Assembly: GCA_003485325.1 (NCBI GenBank)
Contig: DMZI01000035.1
Span: forward strand, 3,487-67,486
Direction: 5' to 3'
Origin: Desulfotomaculum sp.
Lineage (GTDB): Bacteria > Bacillota > Desulfotomaculia > Desulfotomaculales > Nap2-2B
DNA length: 64,000 nt
Part shown: piece by piece, positions 11,260 to 20,999 of the stretch
Layout of the letters: each line of letters starts with the position of its first letter
How positions within the stretch are numbered: position 1 is the first letter of the stretch
The notes under the pieces: model-generated
The model's database searches: none
Told to the model about the DNA's origin: nothing
Seen by the model: only the letters and a program-made list of their open reading frames with translations
Position numbers and translations under genes: made by a program

Positions 11260-12279
11260 TTGGCTAACGAAGCTCTATTCTACGAGAAAAAAGAAAATAA
11301 ACAAGTGACCTGTAAGTTATGTCCCAGAGTATGTAATATAGGACTGGGGCGTACCGGTTTTTGCAAGATAAGAAAAAATATAGACGGAACATTGTTTGCT
11401 TTGAACTATAGCCGCTGTTCATCTATCGCGATGGATCCTGTTGAAAAAAAGCCTCTTTATCACTTTTATCCCGGCGCCAATATTTTATCAATGGGTACGA
11501 TAGGCTGTAACCTGCACTGCAAGTTTTGCCAGAACTGGACAATTGCGCGTGCCGAGGAAGGATATCTTACAGAGGAGATCACTCCCCGGAAAGCGGTGGA
11601 CCTTGTCAAACAATACAGGCAAAAGGGCCGCTCCTGCATTGGAATAGCGTACACTTACTCAGAGCCTTTTACATGGTTTGAGTTTGTTTTCGAAACTGCA
11701 CAGATTGCCAGGGAACAAGGCATAAAAAACGTGTTGGTTACCAATGGCTATATTAACAAAGAACCTCTTCAACAGATTCTTCCGTACATTGATGCCATGA
11801 ATATAGATGTTAAGGGTTTTAGTGATGAATATTATCGATCAGTCTGCAGCGGAAAACTTGGACCTGTATTACGTACGGTAGAGGAAGCGTTCGATAAATG
11901 CCATATCGAACTTACCACATTGCTTGTTCCGGGATTGAATGATTCTTTAAAAGAAATAAATGAATTAGTCTCCTGGATCGCCGGCCTTGACCGCGAAATA
12001 CCCCTGCACTTTTCCCGGTACTTTCCGAATTATAAAATGGACCATCCCGCCACGCCGATCCAAACCTTGCAAAAAGTGTGGGAACTGGCCAAAGAGAAAC
12101 TGGATTATGTATATGTCGGCAATGCGCCGCAGCTGAACGCAGGGAACACATACTGTCCGCAGTGCAAGTTTAAAATAATCGAGCGTTACGCTTATACCGT
12201 GCGGATAACAGGGCTGGACGGAAAAAAATGCCGCCGGTGCGGCTATCCGATCCGTCTGGTTGGAGATCCGAAAGGATGA
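11260..12279 (+). CDS. AmmeMemoRadiSam-type radical SAM enzyme
   Basis: 339 aa. The radical-SAM cluster motif CNLHCKFC lies at about residues 85-92 (CxxxCxxC). An N-terminal Cys set (CKLCPRVCNIG...GFCKIR) and a C-terminal zinc-ribbon-like set (CPQCKF...CRRCGYP) suggest a further Fe-S or Zn site. It resembles pyruvate-formate-lyase-activating-type proteins. The start is TTG 11260 behind RBS GGGGGTG, 17 nt after the Memo-AMMECR1 gene, so the two are cotranscribed. It generates a 5'-deoxyadenosyl radical. The target is unknown. Confidence 0.93.
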   Translation: MANEALFYEKKENKQVTCKLCPRVCNIGLGRTGFCKIRKNIDGTLFALNYSRCSSIAMDPVEKKPLYHFYPGANILSMGTIGCNLHCKFCQNWTIARAEEGYLTEEITPRKAVDLVKQYRQKGRSCIGIAYTYSEPFTWFEFVFETAQIAREQGIKNVLVTNGYINKEPLQQILPYIDAMNIDVKGFSDEYYRSVCSGKLGPVLRTVEEAFDKCHIELTTLLVPGLNDSLKEINELVSWIAGLDREIPLHFSRYFPNYKMDHPATPIQTLQKVWELAKEKLDYVYVGNAPQLNAGNTYCPQCKFKIIERYAYTVRITGLDGKKCRRCGYPIRLVGDPKG

Positions 12280-12286
12280 TTCCGGA

Positions 12287-12748
12287 TCAGTCATACCAGA
12301 GAATAACACCGGCAAAGACTGATCCTGTTTCGATAACCTGATGTTCAACAGCCTTGACCAGGCATTTTGTTAATTTAAGGTTTCTGGTTTGAAAAGCCTC
12401 TTTTACCATTTCCGTAACTATGTCTTCAGCATCCTTTTTCGAGACATGACCGGAGTACTCCATGATTACTCCGAAACCGTCTTCAGGAATACCGACCCCG
12501 ACTGCTGCAGCGATAGTCTCACCTGGTTTTGATGATGTCAGTGTACCGTAAGCGATTGGAACAAGCGAGCCCGGAGGCAAAGAAATATTTTCATCATAGA
12601 CTGCGCCGGGAGGTAAAATACTGCTTACTTTTAATAAGTTTACGTTGCCTGCGCCTGCCTCCAGCAGGGCCTGATCAAAGGCGTTCAGGGGACTTATGTT
12701 TTCTCCCGATCCCGCGACCAGTTTAAAAACGGTTGGTGTTGGTAACAA
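12287..12748 (-). CDS. pdaD: Pyruvoyl-dependent arginine decarboxylase
   Basis: 153 aa proenzyme of the PvlArgDC family, which decarboxylates arginine to agmatine for polyamine synthesis. The self-cleavage site is the Ser-Ser of LLKVSSILPPGA (about residues 40-51); the second Ser becomes the pyruvoyl cofactor. Also visible are LVPIAYGTLTS, VGIPEDGFGVIMEYSG and the C-terminal AGVILWYD. The frame can be read from a GTG at 12757, but RBS AAGGAG abuts it. TTG 12748 sits 8 nt from that RBS and gives the family-like start MLPTPTVFKLV. It follows the CofE-like gene by 12 nt and converges on the radical-SAM gene. Confidence 0.93.
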   Translation of the reverse strand: MLPTPTVFKLVAGSGENISPLNAFDQALLEAGAGNVNLLKVSSILPPGAVYDENISLPPGSLVPIAYGTLTSSKPGETIAAAVGVGIPEDGFGVIMEYSGHVSKKDAEDIVTEMVKEAFQTRNLKLTKCLVKAVEHQVIETGSVFAGVILWYD

Positions 12749-12760
12749 GTAATCCACTCC

Positions 12761-13405
12761 TTAAAATTTATGCTGCTTAATAACAACTATCGGGGTTTGT
12801 TGGTCATCGTTGCCAAATGGATTGTCGATCAGGGCTCCTTTCGCTATCCTTTCACTTTCAGGGCTGGTTGCGGCGAGTATGTCGACACATTTGATATCAT
12901 TGACATCAGCGATAACTGCATCCACACCAGTTACCTCAAATATTGAACGGACAATTTTCTCGGGTTCCTTGGGACCAAGAATAATATGCTTCTCATAAGG
13001 CCACATTGTGCCCGCTATATCATCGATTAAGGCAAGTTCACGGCCTGCTACTATATAAAAATACCCCTTCGCTCCTATTAAACGACCGAAGATGGATGCC
13101 GCACACCCGAGTAGAATTCTAAGAACACCCACTTCGCGGACAGCTAACTGCATTGCGGACGGAGTGGCCAGGCTGCCGTGTTTGGCAGGGAAACGGCTGA
13201 TTAATTTTGCAATCAGGCCAGGGCGTATTTTTTCCGGGAGGATCGCACGGCCCTGAGTAATTGCAGCTACGCTTTCCGCGACAGCGATAATATCTCCCGG
13301 AAAAGCAATTCCTTCGGTGTATTTTCGGGTGAGTTCAACGATATCATCTTTTTCAGTCACGACGTGAGTTTTAATAGGAATGGAGGGAAAATTCATGGAA
13401 ACCAT
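12761..13405 (-). CDS. CofE-like (F420-0:gamma-glutamyl ligase fold) protein
   Basis: 214 aa. The sequence has the look of the F420-0:L-glutamate ligase family (GDIIAVAESVAAITQGR, GAKGYFYIVAGRELALIDD, VIADVND, NPFGNDDQQTP). In Firmicutes without F420 such proteins have no assigned substrate, so amide-ligase activity is a family-based guess. Starts are possible at GTG 13408, ATG 13405 and ATG 13396; ATG 13405 has the best spacing from AGGGG. It is cotranscribed with pdaD (the pdaD RBS overlaps its stop), so a link to arginine/agmatine metabolism is possible but unproven. Confidence 0.8.
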   Translation of the reverse strand: MVSMNFPSIPIKTHVVTEKDDIVELTRKYTEGIAFPGDIIAVAESVAAITQGRAILPEKIRPGLIAKLISRFPAKHGSLATPSAMQLAVREVGVLRILLGCAASIFGRLIGAKGYFYIVAGRELALIDDIAGTMWPYEKHIILGPKEPEKIVRSIFEVTGVDAVIADVNDIKCVDILAATSPESERIAKGALIDNPFGNDDQQTPIVVIKQHKF

Positions 13406-13489
13406 CACCAGCCCCTGGTATTCTTTTCATTACAGGGTATGAGCTGTAATAAAAAAAGGCGCCTGTACTCTTTTTCCAGTTTTTCGGGT

Positions 13490-14353
13490 CTAAAGGCCTA
13501 TAATAAGGATGGCTACCCATTTAACGAGAAGAGCTGAGGGAATAAAAATAAATTGGGCGAGAATGGTTCCCAGGATTCTGGTTAAGCATAGATAATAAAC
13601 CATCTGTTTGACTTCTTCCTTTCTCTCTCCTCCCAAAGCATGATCTGTTATTACCGCTGCTGTCGGATTTATAATTATTGCCGAAAGTATTGTTGCTATC
13701 CCATTTACAACACCGGATAAAAGACTTGCTGTTGACCTGTAGTTCGGCAGCAAGGCGCCGGCATAAAGAGAGGAAAGAACGCCTGTTGTCCAAAATGCAA
13801 TAACGATTACGTTGGCAATAAGAAAAGCAAGCGGAATAGTCCGCCGATATAATTTCGGTTTGGGCAGGAATGAAAAACTTTGATATAAAAGCAAGATCAA
13901 GCGCCGGGGGGAAAGAAGTATTAAGACGAGCCTGATCACCGAACCTGTTTCCTCAAACATGTAAATGACCCTGTTAAAAATAAAAGTAAATATGGGGGTG
14001 AAAAAGACGCCCACCAGAGTCCCGACGGTGGCTGAAAATATCACAAGCCTGATCTGGTAACTTAGCACTGCAAGCTGCTGTCTGTAATAAGGATCTTGAA
14101 TTAAACACTGGCTTACAGCAAGAGTATCTTTCATTGCGCTGTTGATAGTTTGCTCAACAATGGAGGAAAGCAGGGGCGCCTGTACAAGATTTGCGGTGCT
14201 GGCCAGCAAGGAGATGATTTGAAATAAAGAAAAGGCTGTAGCAAGTCTTTTGGTGGAAACTCCTGAAAGACGGACCGCGTAAGCTAACGTGTCAATTAAA
14301 TGAATGATTGCTGTTAAAATAAATATTAATAACAACCTGTCGATTTTAATCAC
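13490..14353 (-). CDS. amj: Amj family lipid II flippase (alternate to MurJ)
   Basis: 287 aa, with seven or more hydrophobic helices. The N-terminus ILTAIIHLIDTLAYAVRLSG, then TKRLATAFSLFQII and TANLVQAPLLS, matches the Amj/YdaH (DUF2837) family. In B. subtilis Amj can replace MurJ in moving lipid II across the cytoplasmic membrane for peptidoglycan synthesis. Here it precedes an L,D-transpeptidase and an amidase on the same strand, all cell-wall genes. It ends in a short palindrome with a T-run (AGGCGCCT near 13456) that might terminate transcription. Confidence 0.88.
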   Translation of the reverse strand: MIKIDRLLLIFILTAIIHLIDTLAYAVRLSGVSTKRLATAFSLFQIISLLASTANLVQAPLLSSIVEQTINSAMKDTLAVSQCLIQDPYYRQQLAVLSYQIRLVIFSATVGTLVGVFFTPIFTFIFNRVIYMFEETGSVIRLVLILLSPRRLILLLYQSFSFLPKPKLYRRTIPLAFLIANVIVIAFWTTGVLSSLYAGALLPNYRSTASLLSGVVNGIATILSAIIINPTAAVITDHALGGERKEEVKQMVYYLCLTRILGTILAQFIFIPSALLVKWVAILIIGL

Positions 14354-14427
14354 CCGCCGGAAAAGCCCTTATAAAAAACATACTGGCCTATGGCAAATTA
14401 TATGAAGACGGAGGAAAGGGTAGTATT

Positions 14428-15183
14428 CTAAAGGCCCAGAAGATGATAAATTTCCTCGTCCACTTGCGAACCTTCAGCCAGGCCTTTTTTAAGTCTGAAG
14501 TCTTTTACTGCCTGGGCAGTGCCGGGTCCGAAGATTCCATCTGCTTCGTTCTTGTAAAAACCGAGGCGCTTTAATGTGTATTGAACCGCTTGAACGGCAG
14601 AACCGCAGCTGCCTTGGTTCAGAAGGGGATAATCTTCTCCGAAACGTCCAAACGGGTTGCCGGCAATTATTACACGTGTTCCGACAGCAACCCAGGGATA
14701 TATTTCTTCAACATGAAGATTATGCAGGCGGACACACCCGCCGCTGGCGTATGTTCCTATAGAGGAAGGATTATTTGTTCCATGAACACCAAAATTTCCG
14801 CAGGGTATATTTAAACGCATCCAGCGGGTGCCTGTCCCAGTACCCGGCAGATCTGACTTATCGACAACTTCCCATACACCGACAGGTGTTTCCGAACTCG
14901 GTTTGCCAACCGCTATAGGATATTTTCGGATTGGTTCTCCTTTAAAAAACACTGTCAGGGATAGGTTAAAGGTATCGATTAACAGGCAAACATCATAGTA
15001 GGGAGAAGGGACCTGGATATCACTTAAAATAGTTTCATTCAATGCGGGCTTGTCCTGAGCTTTCACGACAGGGTAACTGCTACAGTTGCAGTGGCTTTTT
15101 ACGCCTCCAAATCCGCCTGATGGCCAACATTGGCATGCAACTGTAAGTACTGCAAGTATTATTAGCAATCGCGACAACTTCAA
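14428..15183 (-). CDS. Secreted L,D-transpeptidase with peptidoglycan-binding domain
   Basis: 251 aa. Order: N-terminal signal sequence (residues 1 to about 20), a Cys-rich linker (CQCWP, CNCSS), a YkuD catalytic domain (about 60-180) with the signature HGTNNPSS...SGGCVRL holding the catalytic His and Cys, and a C-terminal peptidoglycan-binding 1 repeat (VQAVQYTLKRLGFYKNEADG, FGPGTAQAVKDF). It would make 3-3 crosslinks or attach proteins to the wall outside the membrane. The start is TTG 15183 with a weak RBS. It lies 71 bp after the amidase gene. Confidence 0.92.
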   Translation of the reverse strand: MKLSRLLIILAVLTVACQCWPSGGFGGVKSHCNCSSYPVVKAQDKPALNETILSDIQVPSPYYDVCLLIDTFNLSLTVFFKGEPIRKYPIAVGKPSSETPVGVWEVVDKSDLPGTGTGTRWMRLNIPCGNFGVHGTNNPSSIGTYASGGCVRLHNLHVEEIYPWVAVGTRVIIAGNPFGRFGEDYPLLNQGSCGSAVQAVQYTLKRLGFYKNEADGIFGPGTAQAVKDFRLKKGLAEGSQVDEEIYHLLGL

Positions 15184-15254
15184 TTACATCACCAGGCAAA
15201 TTAAAAGTAACTCAAAAGTGAGGCCGTGAATTATTTTTACCCGTAACTAAAAAC

Positions 15255-16157
15255 TTATCCATCAAAAAGTCCTTTAATACCGTTGAAGATTCCCAATGCT
15301 ACTTTCTCGTACAAGTGCGGATTTCTTAAAAGACCTTCCTCAACGTAGTTTGAAATTGTAACCGGTTCTATGATAACTCCCGGAATTTTTTTCAGCGCTG
15401 TCAGATGACTGTCCCTTCTTATTTCACGAATATCGCGTTTTGTTTTTCTGGCAACTTCTACTGCTATTAACCAGGCCAACTTTTCACTGCTGGCTGCAGC
15501 CGGGTTGTATCCGACAAAAAGTCCTTTGACTTCAGGATTTTTATCGTAATGGGTATGAAGGCTTATAAAAAGATCGGCTTTGTTGCTCAGTGCAAAGTTA
15601 AACCGATCCCGTAACGGTATTTTCTGATCACTTTCCCTTGTAAGAAACGTTTGTGCCCCATATTTATCAAGGTATAATTTTGTCTGTTCAGCGAGGATCA
15701 GCGCTATATTTTTTTCCAACAGGTCGACAGGGCCGAAACCGCCTTTATCGTCACCGCCATGACCCGGATCGATTACTATTTTCAGGGGTGAGAAAATATC
15801 ATATAAGCGCATTCGATCAAAAACAATAAAAGTACGCGCAGGAATACCTTCAGAGAAGTTAACTGTAAAAGGAGCATCATAATCAAGCGCTATTTCCGTT
15901 GTGACGTTTTCAGCTTCGTTTTGCCGGACAGTAAGCTCGCTAATCAGGCCGTCATAGACTTCTGTTTTTGAATAGTTTATGTTAGCCCGCGCCTTTTTGA
16001 TGAGCATCTTGACATTTGCGCGGCTTGAGCTGAGTTGATAAGAAAGGGGATAAGTTGATTCAATTGCCACGCGGGAGAACTGTCTGCCGTCTTTCTCGAA
16101 AACATCACTCCAAAAATTTGTTATCTGCGTGAACCTTTGGTCGGTCATAATATACAT
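15255..16157 (-). CDS. N-acetylmuramoyl-L-alanine amidase (Amidase_3)
   Basis: About 300 aa. The C-terminal half is a zinc amidase: KIVIDPGHGGDDKG (first His), LLEKNIALI (Glu), DLFISLHTHYD (second His), GLFVGYNP and VIIEPVTISNYVEE (catalytic Glu). The N-terminal 120 residues are a beta-rich AMIN-like region. It cleaves the amide bond between muramic acid and the stem peptide. No signal peptide is evident, which is unusual for this class; it may act in sporulation or be exported otherwise. RBS GGAGG is only 2 nt before ATG 16157 and 11 nt before ATG 16148, so the shorter form is equally possible. Confidence 0.88.
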   Translation of the reverse strand: MYIMTDQRFTQITNFWSDVFEKDGRQFSRVAIESTYPLSYQLSSSRANVKMLIKKARANINYSKTEVYDGLISELTVRQNEAENVTTEIALDYDAPFTVNFSEGIPARTFIVFDRMRLYDIFSPLKIVIDPGHGGDDKGGFGPVDLLEKNIALILAEQTKLYLDKYGAQTFLTRESDQKIPLRDRFNFALSNKADLFISLHTHYDKNPEVKGLFVGYNPAAASSEKLAWLIAVEVARKTKRDIREIRRDSHLTALKKIPGVIIEPVTISNYVEEGLLRNPHLYEKVALGIFNGIKGLFDG

Positions 16158-16366
16158 CGCCTCCGGCTTTTTTTGACCATACTTAAATATATGGCTAAGT
16201 AAGGACCCTATTCCTAAAAAGGCAAGTATTCAGTAAAGGCATACTCAAAGTTTTTTAAAATGACTTAGTGATGTCGGGAATTTTTGACGATTGACCAGCT
16301 TAAAGGAATTTGCAGGATGCTTAGCGAAAAAGTTATACGTATTTATATCGGCAGCAGGGGTTAATT

Positions 16367-17143
16367 GTGAAACTATATAAGACAGACGCCTTGGTTCTAA
16401 GAAACCTTAACAGGGGCGATACTGATCAGCTTCTCGTTTTGTTTTCTTTGGAATACGGAAAACTAAAAGTAATAGCCCATGGATCGCGTAAAATAACAAG
16501 CAGAAAAAGAGGCGCAGTACAGCCGCTTACCCTGACGCGTTTTCTAATCCATAGAGGAAGATATCTGGACTCCGTTCGCCAGTGCGAAGAACTAGAGTCT
16601 TTTCCCGAACTGTTTCTGAGGATGGACAGGATTTGTTACGCCAGTTACGCTGTCGAGCTTGTCGAGAATTCAACGGTTGAGGGAGAAGCCAACCAGATTT
16701 TATTTGCGGCTTTGGTGGAAGCTCTGCGCCAGTTAGGTAAAGGAGATCCTGAAATTGTCGCCCGTGCGTTTGCATTAAAGCTTATCACTTTAACGGGTTA
16801 TAAACCATTATTGGATCTTTGCGCTAAGTGCCGTAAAGATTTAACCGGAAAAGCGCTGGCTTTTTCACCCTCAGCGGGAGGATTCCTGTGTGCAGACTGC
16901 GCAAGAGAAAAAAGTGAAGATCAGATGGTTAAGTGTCATAGGGGAACTCTGGAGACGATCAAACTTATGCTTGCCTGGGAACTTTCCAAGCTGGGGCAGT
17001 TAAGAGTAGATGCTAAAATCCGCGGAGAATTGTATTTCGTGCTGAAGCTTCATCTGGAATATCACCTCGGCTACCGGTGCGCAACAGAGATGCTTATTGA
17101 AAAACTCAAATACAGAAACAACCGGTATGGCCTCAAACTCTAA
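16367..17143 (+). CDS. recO: DNA repair protein RecO
   Basis: 258 aa. Has an N-terminal OB fold (LYKTDALVLRNLNRGDTDQLL, VIAHGSRKITSRKRGAVQPL), a helical domain, and a four-Cys zinc site (CAKCRKDL...CADCAREK). RecO loads RecA with RecR and anneals SSB-coated strands. Start GTG 16367 follows CAGGGG. The upstream 209 bp separate it from the divergent amidase gene. glyQS follows after about 150 bp with its own possible promoter. Confidence 0.95.
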   Translation: MKLYKTDALVLRNLNRGDTDQLLVLFSLEYGKLKVIAHGSRKITSRKRGAVQPLTLTRFLIHRGRYLDSVRQCEELESFPELFLRMDRICYASYAVELVENSTVEGEANQILFAALVEALRQLGKGDPEIVARAFALKLITLTGYKPLLDLCAKCRKDLTGKALAFSPSAGGFLCADCAREKSEDQMVKCHRGTLETIKLMLAWELSKLGQLRVDAKIRGELYFVLKLHLEYHLGYRCATEMLIEKLKYRNNRYGLKL

Positions 17144-17158
17144 TTATCCCTAAAATAA

Positions 17159-17187
17159 TTGACTTTTTTCTTCAAGTCTGATAGATT
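17159..17187 (+). promoter_or_regulatory. Candidate sigma-A promoter for glyQS
   Basis: TTGACT (17159-17164), a 17-bp spacer and TAGATT (17182-17187). Farther down, CCTTCCGC and GCGGGAGG around 17230-17265 can form a hairpin just ahead of the glyQ RBS. No T-box consensus is visible. Confidence 0.45.
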
Positions 17188-17292
17188 ATGAGCTAATTAT
17201 GGGATTAAATAGTTTTTCAAGAAAATATTTGCCTTCCGCCTTGTAACGTGTATTATAGTGCGGGAGGTTTAAATTTATGGGGGGAGAAAAGG

Positions 17293-18186
17293 TTGAATTT
17301 CCAGCAATTAATCATGACCTTAAATAATTTTTGGTCAGGAAGGAACTGTATCATTCAGCAGGCTTACGATGTAGAAAAAGGAGCGGGAACCATGAATCCT
17401 GCCACTTTTTTACGTGTACTGGGCCCTGAACCCTGGCGCGTAGCCTATGTGGAACCATCAAGAAGGCCAACTGACGGCAGATATGGAGAAAACCCAAACC
17501 GCCTTCAGCATTATTATCAATACCAGGTGATTTTGAAACCATCACCTGTTAAAGTGGTGGATATTTATCTGGAAAGCCTGAAATCGATTGGAATCGATAT
17601 AAACCGGCATGACATCAGATTTGTGGAAGACAACTGGGAGTCTCCTACATTAGGGGCCTGGGGATTGGGATGGGAAGTCTGGCTGGATGGGATGGAGATA
17701 ACCCAGTTTACATATTTCCAGCAGTGCGGGGGATTTGAATGCAGGCCTGTTGCAGCGGAAATAACGTATGGTTTGGAGCGGCTGGCCATGTATATTCAAC
17801 AGGTGGAAAATATTTTTGATATCGAATGGGTTAACGGGGTTACATACAGGGATGTTCATCACCGGGGTGAGGTTGAGCATTCATTTTACAACTTTGAGGA
17901 AGCAGACATTGAGATGCTCTTTAAGCTTTTTGAAATGTACGAGCAGGAAGCCAAGCGGCTGGCCGAAAAGGGTCTCATCCTGCCGGCGTACGATTATGTT
18001 TTGAAATGCTCGCATACCTTTAACCTGCTGGATGCCCGCAGCGCCATCAGTGTTACCGAACGTACCGCTTTTATACACAGGGTGCGTGAGATCGCCCGTT
18101 TATGCGCTCAGGGCTATATAGCGGAACGCGAAAAGATGGGTTTCCCCCTTTTAGGCCGTATAAAGGAGGTTGAAGACAACGAATAA
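17293..18186 (+). CDS. glyQ: Glycyl-tRNA synthetase alpha subunit
   Basis: 297 aa. Class II synthetase subunit; strongly conserved stretches include [37 protein letters not shown] and ERLAMY. The frame is open from a GTG at 17248, but TTG 17293 gives the family start ([14 protein letters not shown]) and sits 7 nt after GGGGAG, so it is chosen. It aminoacylates tRNA-Gly as an alpha2beta2 enzyme with GlyS, whose gene overlaps the 3' end by 17 nt. Confidence 0.96.
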   Translation: MNFQQLIMTLNNFWSGRNCIIQQAYDVEKGAGTMNPATFLRVLGPEPWRVAYVEPSRRPTDGRYGENPNRLQHYYQYQVILKPSPVKVVDIYLESLKSIGIDINRHDIRFVEDNWESPTLGAWGLGWEVWLDGMEITQFTYFQQCGGFECRPVAAEITYGLERLAMYIQQVENIFDIEWVNGVTYRDVHHRGEVEHSFYNFEEADIEMLFKLFEMYEQEAKRLAEKGLILPAYDYVLKCSHTFNLLDARSAISVTERTAFIHRVREIARLCAQGYIAEREKMGFPLLGRIKEVEDNE

Positions 18187-20248
18187 GGATTTCATCTTGG
18201 AGATTGGCATGGAAGAAATGCCGGCGCGCTTTATAAACCCGGTCATGGAACAGATGAAGGATCTGTCGGAAGAAAAATTTAAAGTACACCGGTTGCCATT
18301 TTCATCAATTCGGACCTACAGCACACCCAGGCGTTTATTGCTGCATATTGTTGGGCTCGAACCAGTCCAGGAGCCGTTAGTACAGGAAATAAAAGGTCCT
18401 GCGGCTAAGGTTGCCTTTGATGAGAACCGGAAATATACGCGTGCGGCTCAGGGCTTTGCAAAAAGCCAGCGTGTAGATCTTCAGGATTTAATTGTAAAAC
18501 CTGTGGGAATGGTAGATTATGTCTTTGCTGTTAACAGGCAAGCAGGCCGTCCCGCGGCTGAAGTTTTGTTGGAAATCTGCCCGGCCATAATCAGCTCTTT
18601 GCATTTCCCCAAGTCGATGCGTTGGGGAAAGGGAGAAATGCGGTTTATCAGGCCAATCCGCTGGCTGCTGGCGCTTTATGGAGAACAGGTAATTTCGTTT
18701 GCCACCGCAGGGCTCGTAGCCGGCAACATTACATATGGCCACCGTTTTCTCAGCAACTACCCGATAACTGTTCAAGATCCAAATGATTATTTTGAAAAAA
18801 TCGGCCAGGCTAAAATAATAATTGATCAGTCACAAAGGCAGAAGGTAATCTGGGAGAGAATAACTGAGTTGGCTGTCCAGGAAGGCGGGGAGGTAAAACC
18901 GGACCCGGACTTGCTCGAACAAGTTGTTAATCTGGTAGAATACCCCACGGTAATGATAGGGAGTTTTAACAAGGAATACTTACAGATACCCCAGGAAGTA
19001 CTAATTACTACAATGCGTGATCACCTGCGTTGCTTTCCCGTTTTCAGCCAGGATTCATCTCTTCTGGCACGTTTTATAGCTGTATCTAATAATGGTGGGA
19101 ATGATCTGATTCGTTCAGGTTTTGAAAGGGTTTTAAGAGCACGTCTGGCTGATGCGGCTTTTTTCTGGAACGAGGATTTGAAAACTCCTCTTGTTTCGCG
19201 TGTTGAATCTTTGAAGAGAATTGTCTGGCAGGAAAACTTGGGTACCCTTTATCAAAAAATGGAACGGGTAACCTCTATCTGTTTTTTCCTATGCAGGGCA
19301 TTTGGCGTCGAACAGGAAGTGACTGCAGATACTTTAAGAGCCTCACATCTTGCCAAGGCCGACTTATCCTCGAATGTAGTTTACGAATTTCCGGAATTGC
19401 AGGGAATAATGGGCTGTGAATATGCTAAACGGCAGGGAGAGAAAAAAGCCGTTTCTCAGGCTATTGCTGATCATTACCTGCCGCGTTTTTCCGGTGACAA
19501 GCTTCCTTCAGAAAAGCCCGGAATAATCTTGAGCCTGGCAGATAAACTGGATACCCTGGTGGGTTGTTTTGCAGCCGGTATTCAGCCTACAGGTTCACAG
19601 GATCCTTATGGGCTTAGGCGACAGGCTCTTGGAGTTTGCCACATAATTCTTGAAAATGCCCTTGTATTTTGCCTGCGTGATATTCTGGCAACTGCTTATC
19701 AGGGCTTTTTGTTAAGTTCCAGGCTGGAATTAACACAGGACGAAGTCCTCAAAGAACTCGAGGTATTTTTTACCCAACGTTTGAGGAATATTTTTAGTGA
19801 TCGGGGAATTCCTCATGACATATGTGAAGCTGTTCTTTCGGCGGGGGTTCATGATCTATACGGGACCTGGCAAAAAGCATCCGCATTAAAGGATTTAAGC
19901 TCAGAGCCGGATTATCAGGACCTTTTGGTAGCTTTTCACAGGGCATATAACATATCTCAGAAACATAATGTTACCGAAGTAAATGAAACTTTGTTTCAGC
20001 ACTCTGTAGAAACTGAACTGAACAATGTTTTTATAAGTACTAGTAAGAAGGTAAGGCAGAGTGTGAAAGAGCGTGACTTCCGCAGCGCAATTATGATTAT
20101 GACACAGCTAAAAAAGCCTGTGGACAGTTTTTTTGAAGGCGTCATGGTAATGGCCGAAGACGAAAAAATACGGAAAAACCGTCTTAGTCTTCTAAAGAAT
20201 ATAGTGAATCTGGTTTTTTCAGTAGCTGATTTAAGTAAAATAGGTTAA
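18170..20248 (+). CDS. glyS: Glycyl-tRNA synthetase beta subunit
   Basis: 692 aa, usual length. Begins [14 protein letters not shown] and carries [44 protein letters not shown] and the C-terminal anticodon-binding region. Start TTG 18170 directly abuts the strong RBS AAAGGAGG (18162-18169), a very short spacing; no other start lies between it and the conserved N-terminus, so translation is probably coupled to glyQ. It forms the alpha2beta2 synthetase. Confidence 0.96.
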   Translation: MKTTNKDFILEIGMEEMPARFINPVMEQMKDLSEEKFKVHRLPFSSIRTYSTPRRLLLHIVGLEPVQEPLVQEIKGPAAKVAFDENRKYTRAAQGFAKSQRVDLQDLIVKPVGMVDYVFAVNRQAGRPAAEVLLEICPAIISSLHFPKSMRWGKGEMRFIRPIRWLLALYGEQVISFATAGLVAGNITYGHRFLSNYPITVQDPNDYFEKIGQAKIIIDQSQRQKVIWERITELAVQEGGEVKPDPDLLEQVVNLVEYPTVMIGSFNKEYLQIPQEVLITTMRDHLRCFPVFSQDSSLLARFIAVSNNGGNDLIRSGFERVLRARLADAAFFWNEDLKTPLVSRVESLKRIVWQENLGTLYQKMERVTSICFFLCRAFGVEQEVTADTLRASHLAKADLSSNVVYEFPELQGIMGCEYAKRQGEKKAVSQAIADHYLPRFSGDKLPSEKPGIILSLADKLDTLVGCFAAGIQPTGSQDPYGLRRQALGVCHIILENALVFCLRDILATAYQGFLLSSRLELTQDEVLKELEVFFTQRLRNIFSDRGIPHDICEAVLSAGVHDLYGTWQKASALKDLSSEPDYQDLLVAFHRAYNISQKHNVTEVNETLFQHSVETELNNVFISTSKKVRQSVKERDFRSAIMIMTQLKKPVDSFFEGVMVMAEDEKIRKNRLSLLKNIVNLVFSVADLSKIG

Positions 20249-20343
20249 TTTTTAAATAAATATTTTCCGGAAGGGAATTTGAAAAGAAAAAGTAATGTAT
20301 AATAATAATTGGTATTTAAAAGGTTGGTTTTAGGAGTATATAA

Positions 20344-20976
20344 GTGGAATTAACCCGGCGGCAGGAAGCCATTTTGGAGATAGTCAAAAGGAACAGCCCT
20401 ATTACAGGGGAGCAGATAGCAGAGCGCCTTTCCCTGACTAGGGCTACTTTGCGTCCTGATATGGCTGTATTGACAATGACGGGTCTTTTGGGCGCAAGGC
20501 CAAGAGTTGGATATTACTATAGCGGAAAATCCCCAAACAGGCTTATTGCCGAGAAATTATACCAAATTAAGGTAGGGGATGTGAAATCAGTTCCCGTTGT
20601 TGTTCCCGAACACTGTTCGGTCTATGATGCAATAGTGACGATTTTTACCGAAGATGTCGGAACATTATTTGTTGTCAAGGAGGGGGGATTCCTGGAGGGT
20701 GTCATTTCCCGCAAAGACTTGCTGAAGAGTACTATGGGAAGTCAGGATATTCACAAACTACCCGTGAGTGTGATAATGACACGGTGGCCAAATATAATTA
20801 CCGTCGAACCTGAGGAATCCGTCTGGGTTGCAGCTAAAAAACTAATTGCGCACGAGATTGATGCCGTTCCGTTGGTTCGGGCGATACCTGACGGCAAAGG
20901 CGGCCAGGGGGTGGAGGTAATTGGCCGCTTTTCAAAGACAAACATTATTCATTTATTCGTAGGTTTAGGTGAATAA
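20344..20976 (+). CDS. ccpN: CcpN-type transcriptional repressor (HTH plus CBS pair)
   Basis: 210 aa. An N-terminal winged helix (TRRQEAILEIVKRNSPITGE, ERLSLTRATLRPDMAVLTM) is followed by two CBS domains (about residues 75-205) that sense adenine nucleotides. This is the layout of CcpN (YqzB), which in B. subtilis represses gapB and pckA during glycolysis. Start GTG 20344 follows AGGAG. It is placed just before the PPDK regulatory kinase/phosphorylase and ppdK, as expected for a regulator of gluconeogenic carbon flow. Confidence 0.9.
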   Translation: MELTRRQEAILEIVKRNSPITGEQIAERLSLTRATLRPDMAVLTMTGLLGARPRVGYYYSGKSPNRLIAEKLYQIKVGDVKSVPVVVPEHCSVYDAIVTIFTEDVGTLFVVKEGGFLEGVISRKDLLKSTMGSQDIHKLPVSVIMTRWPNIITVEPEESVWVAAKKLIAHEIDAVPLVRAIPDGKGGQGVEVIGRFSKTNIIHLFVGLGE

Positions 20977-20999
20977 AAAGAAGGGGGGAGGGGTTAGTT

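Noticed and set aside
17144..17292. Possible T-box riboswitch before glyQS
   Set aside because: The region is too short and lacks the conserved antiterminator sequence; only a small hairpin is visible.
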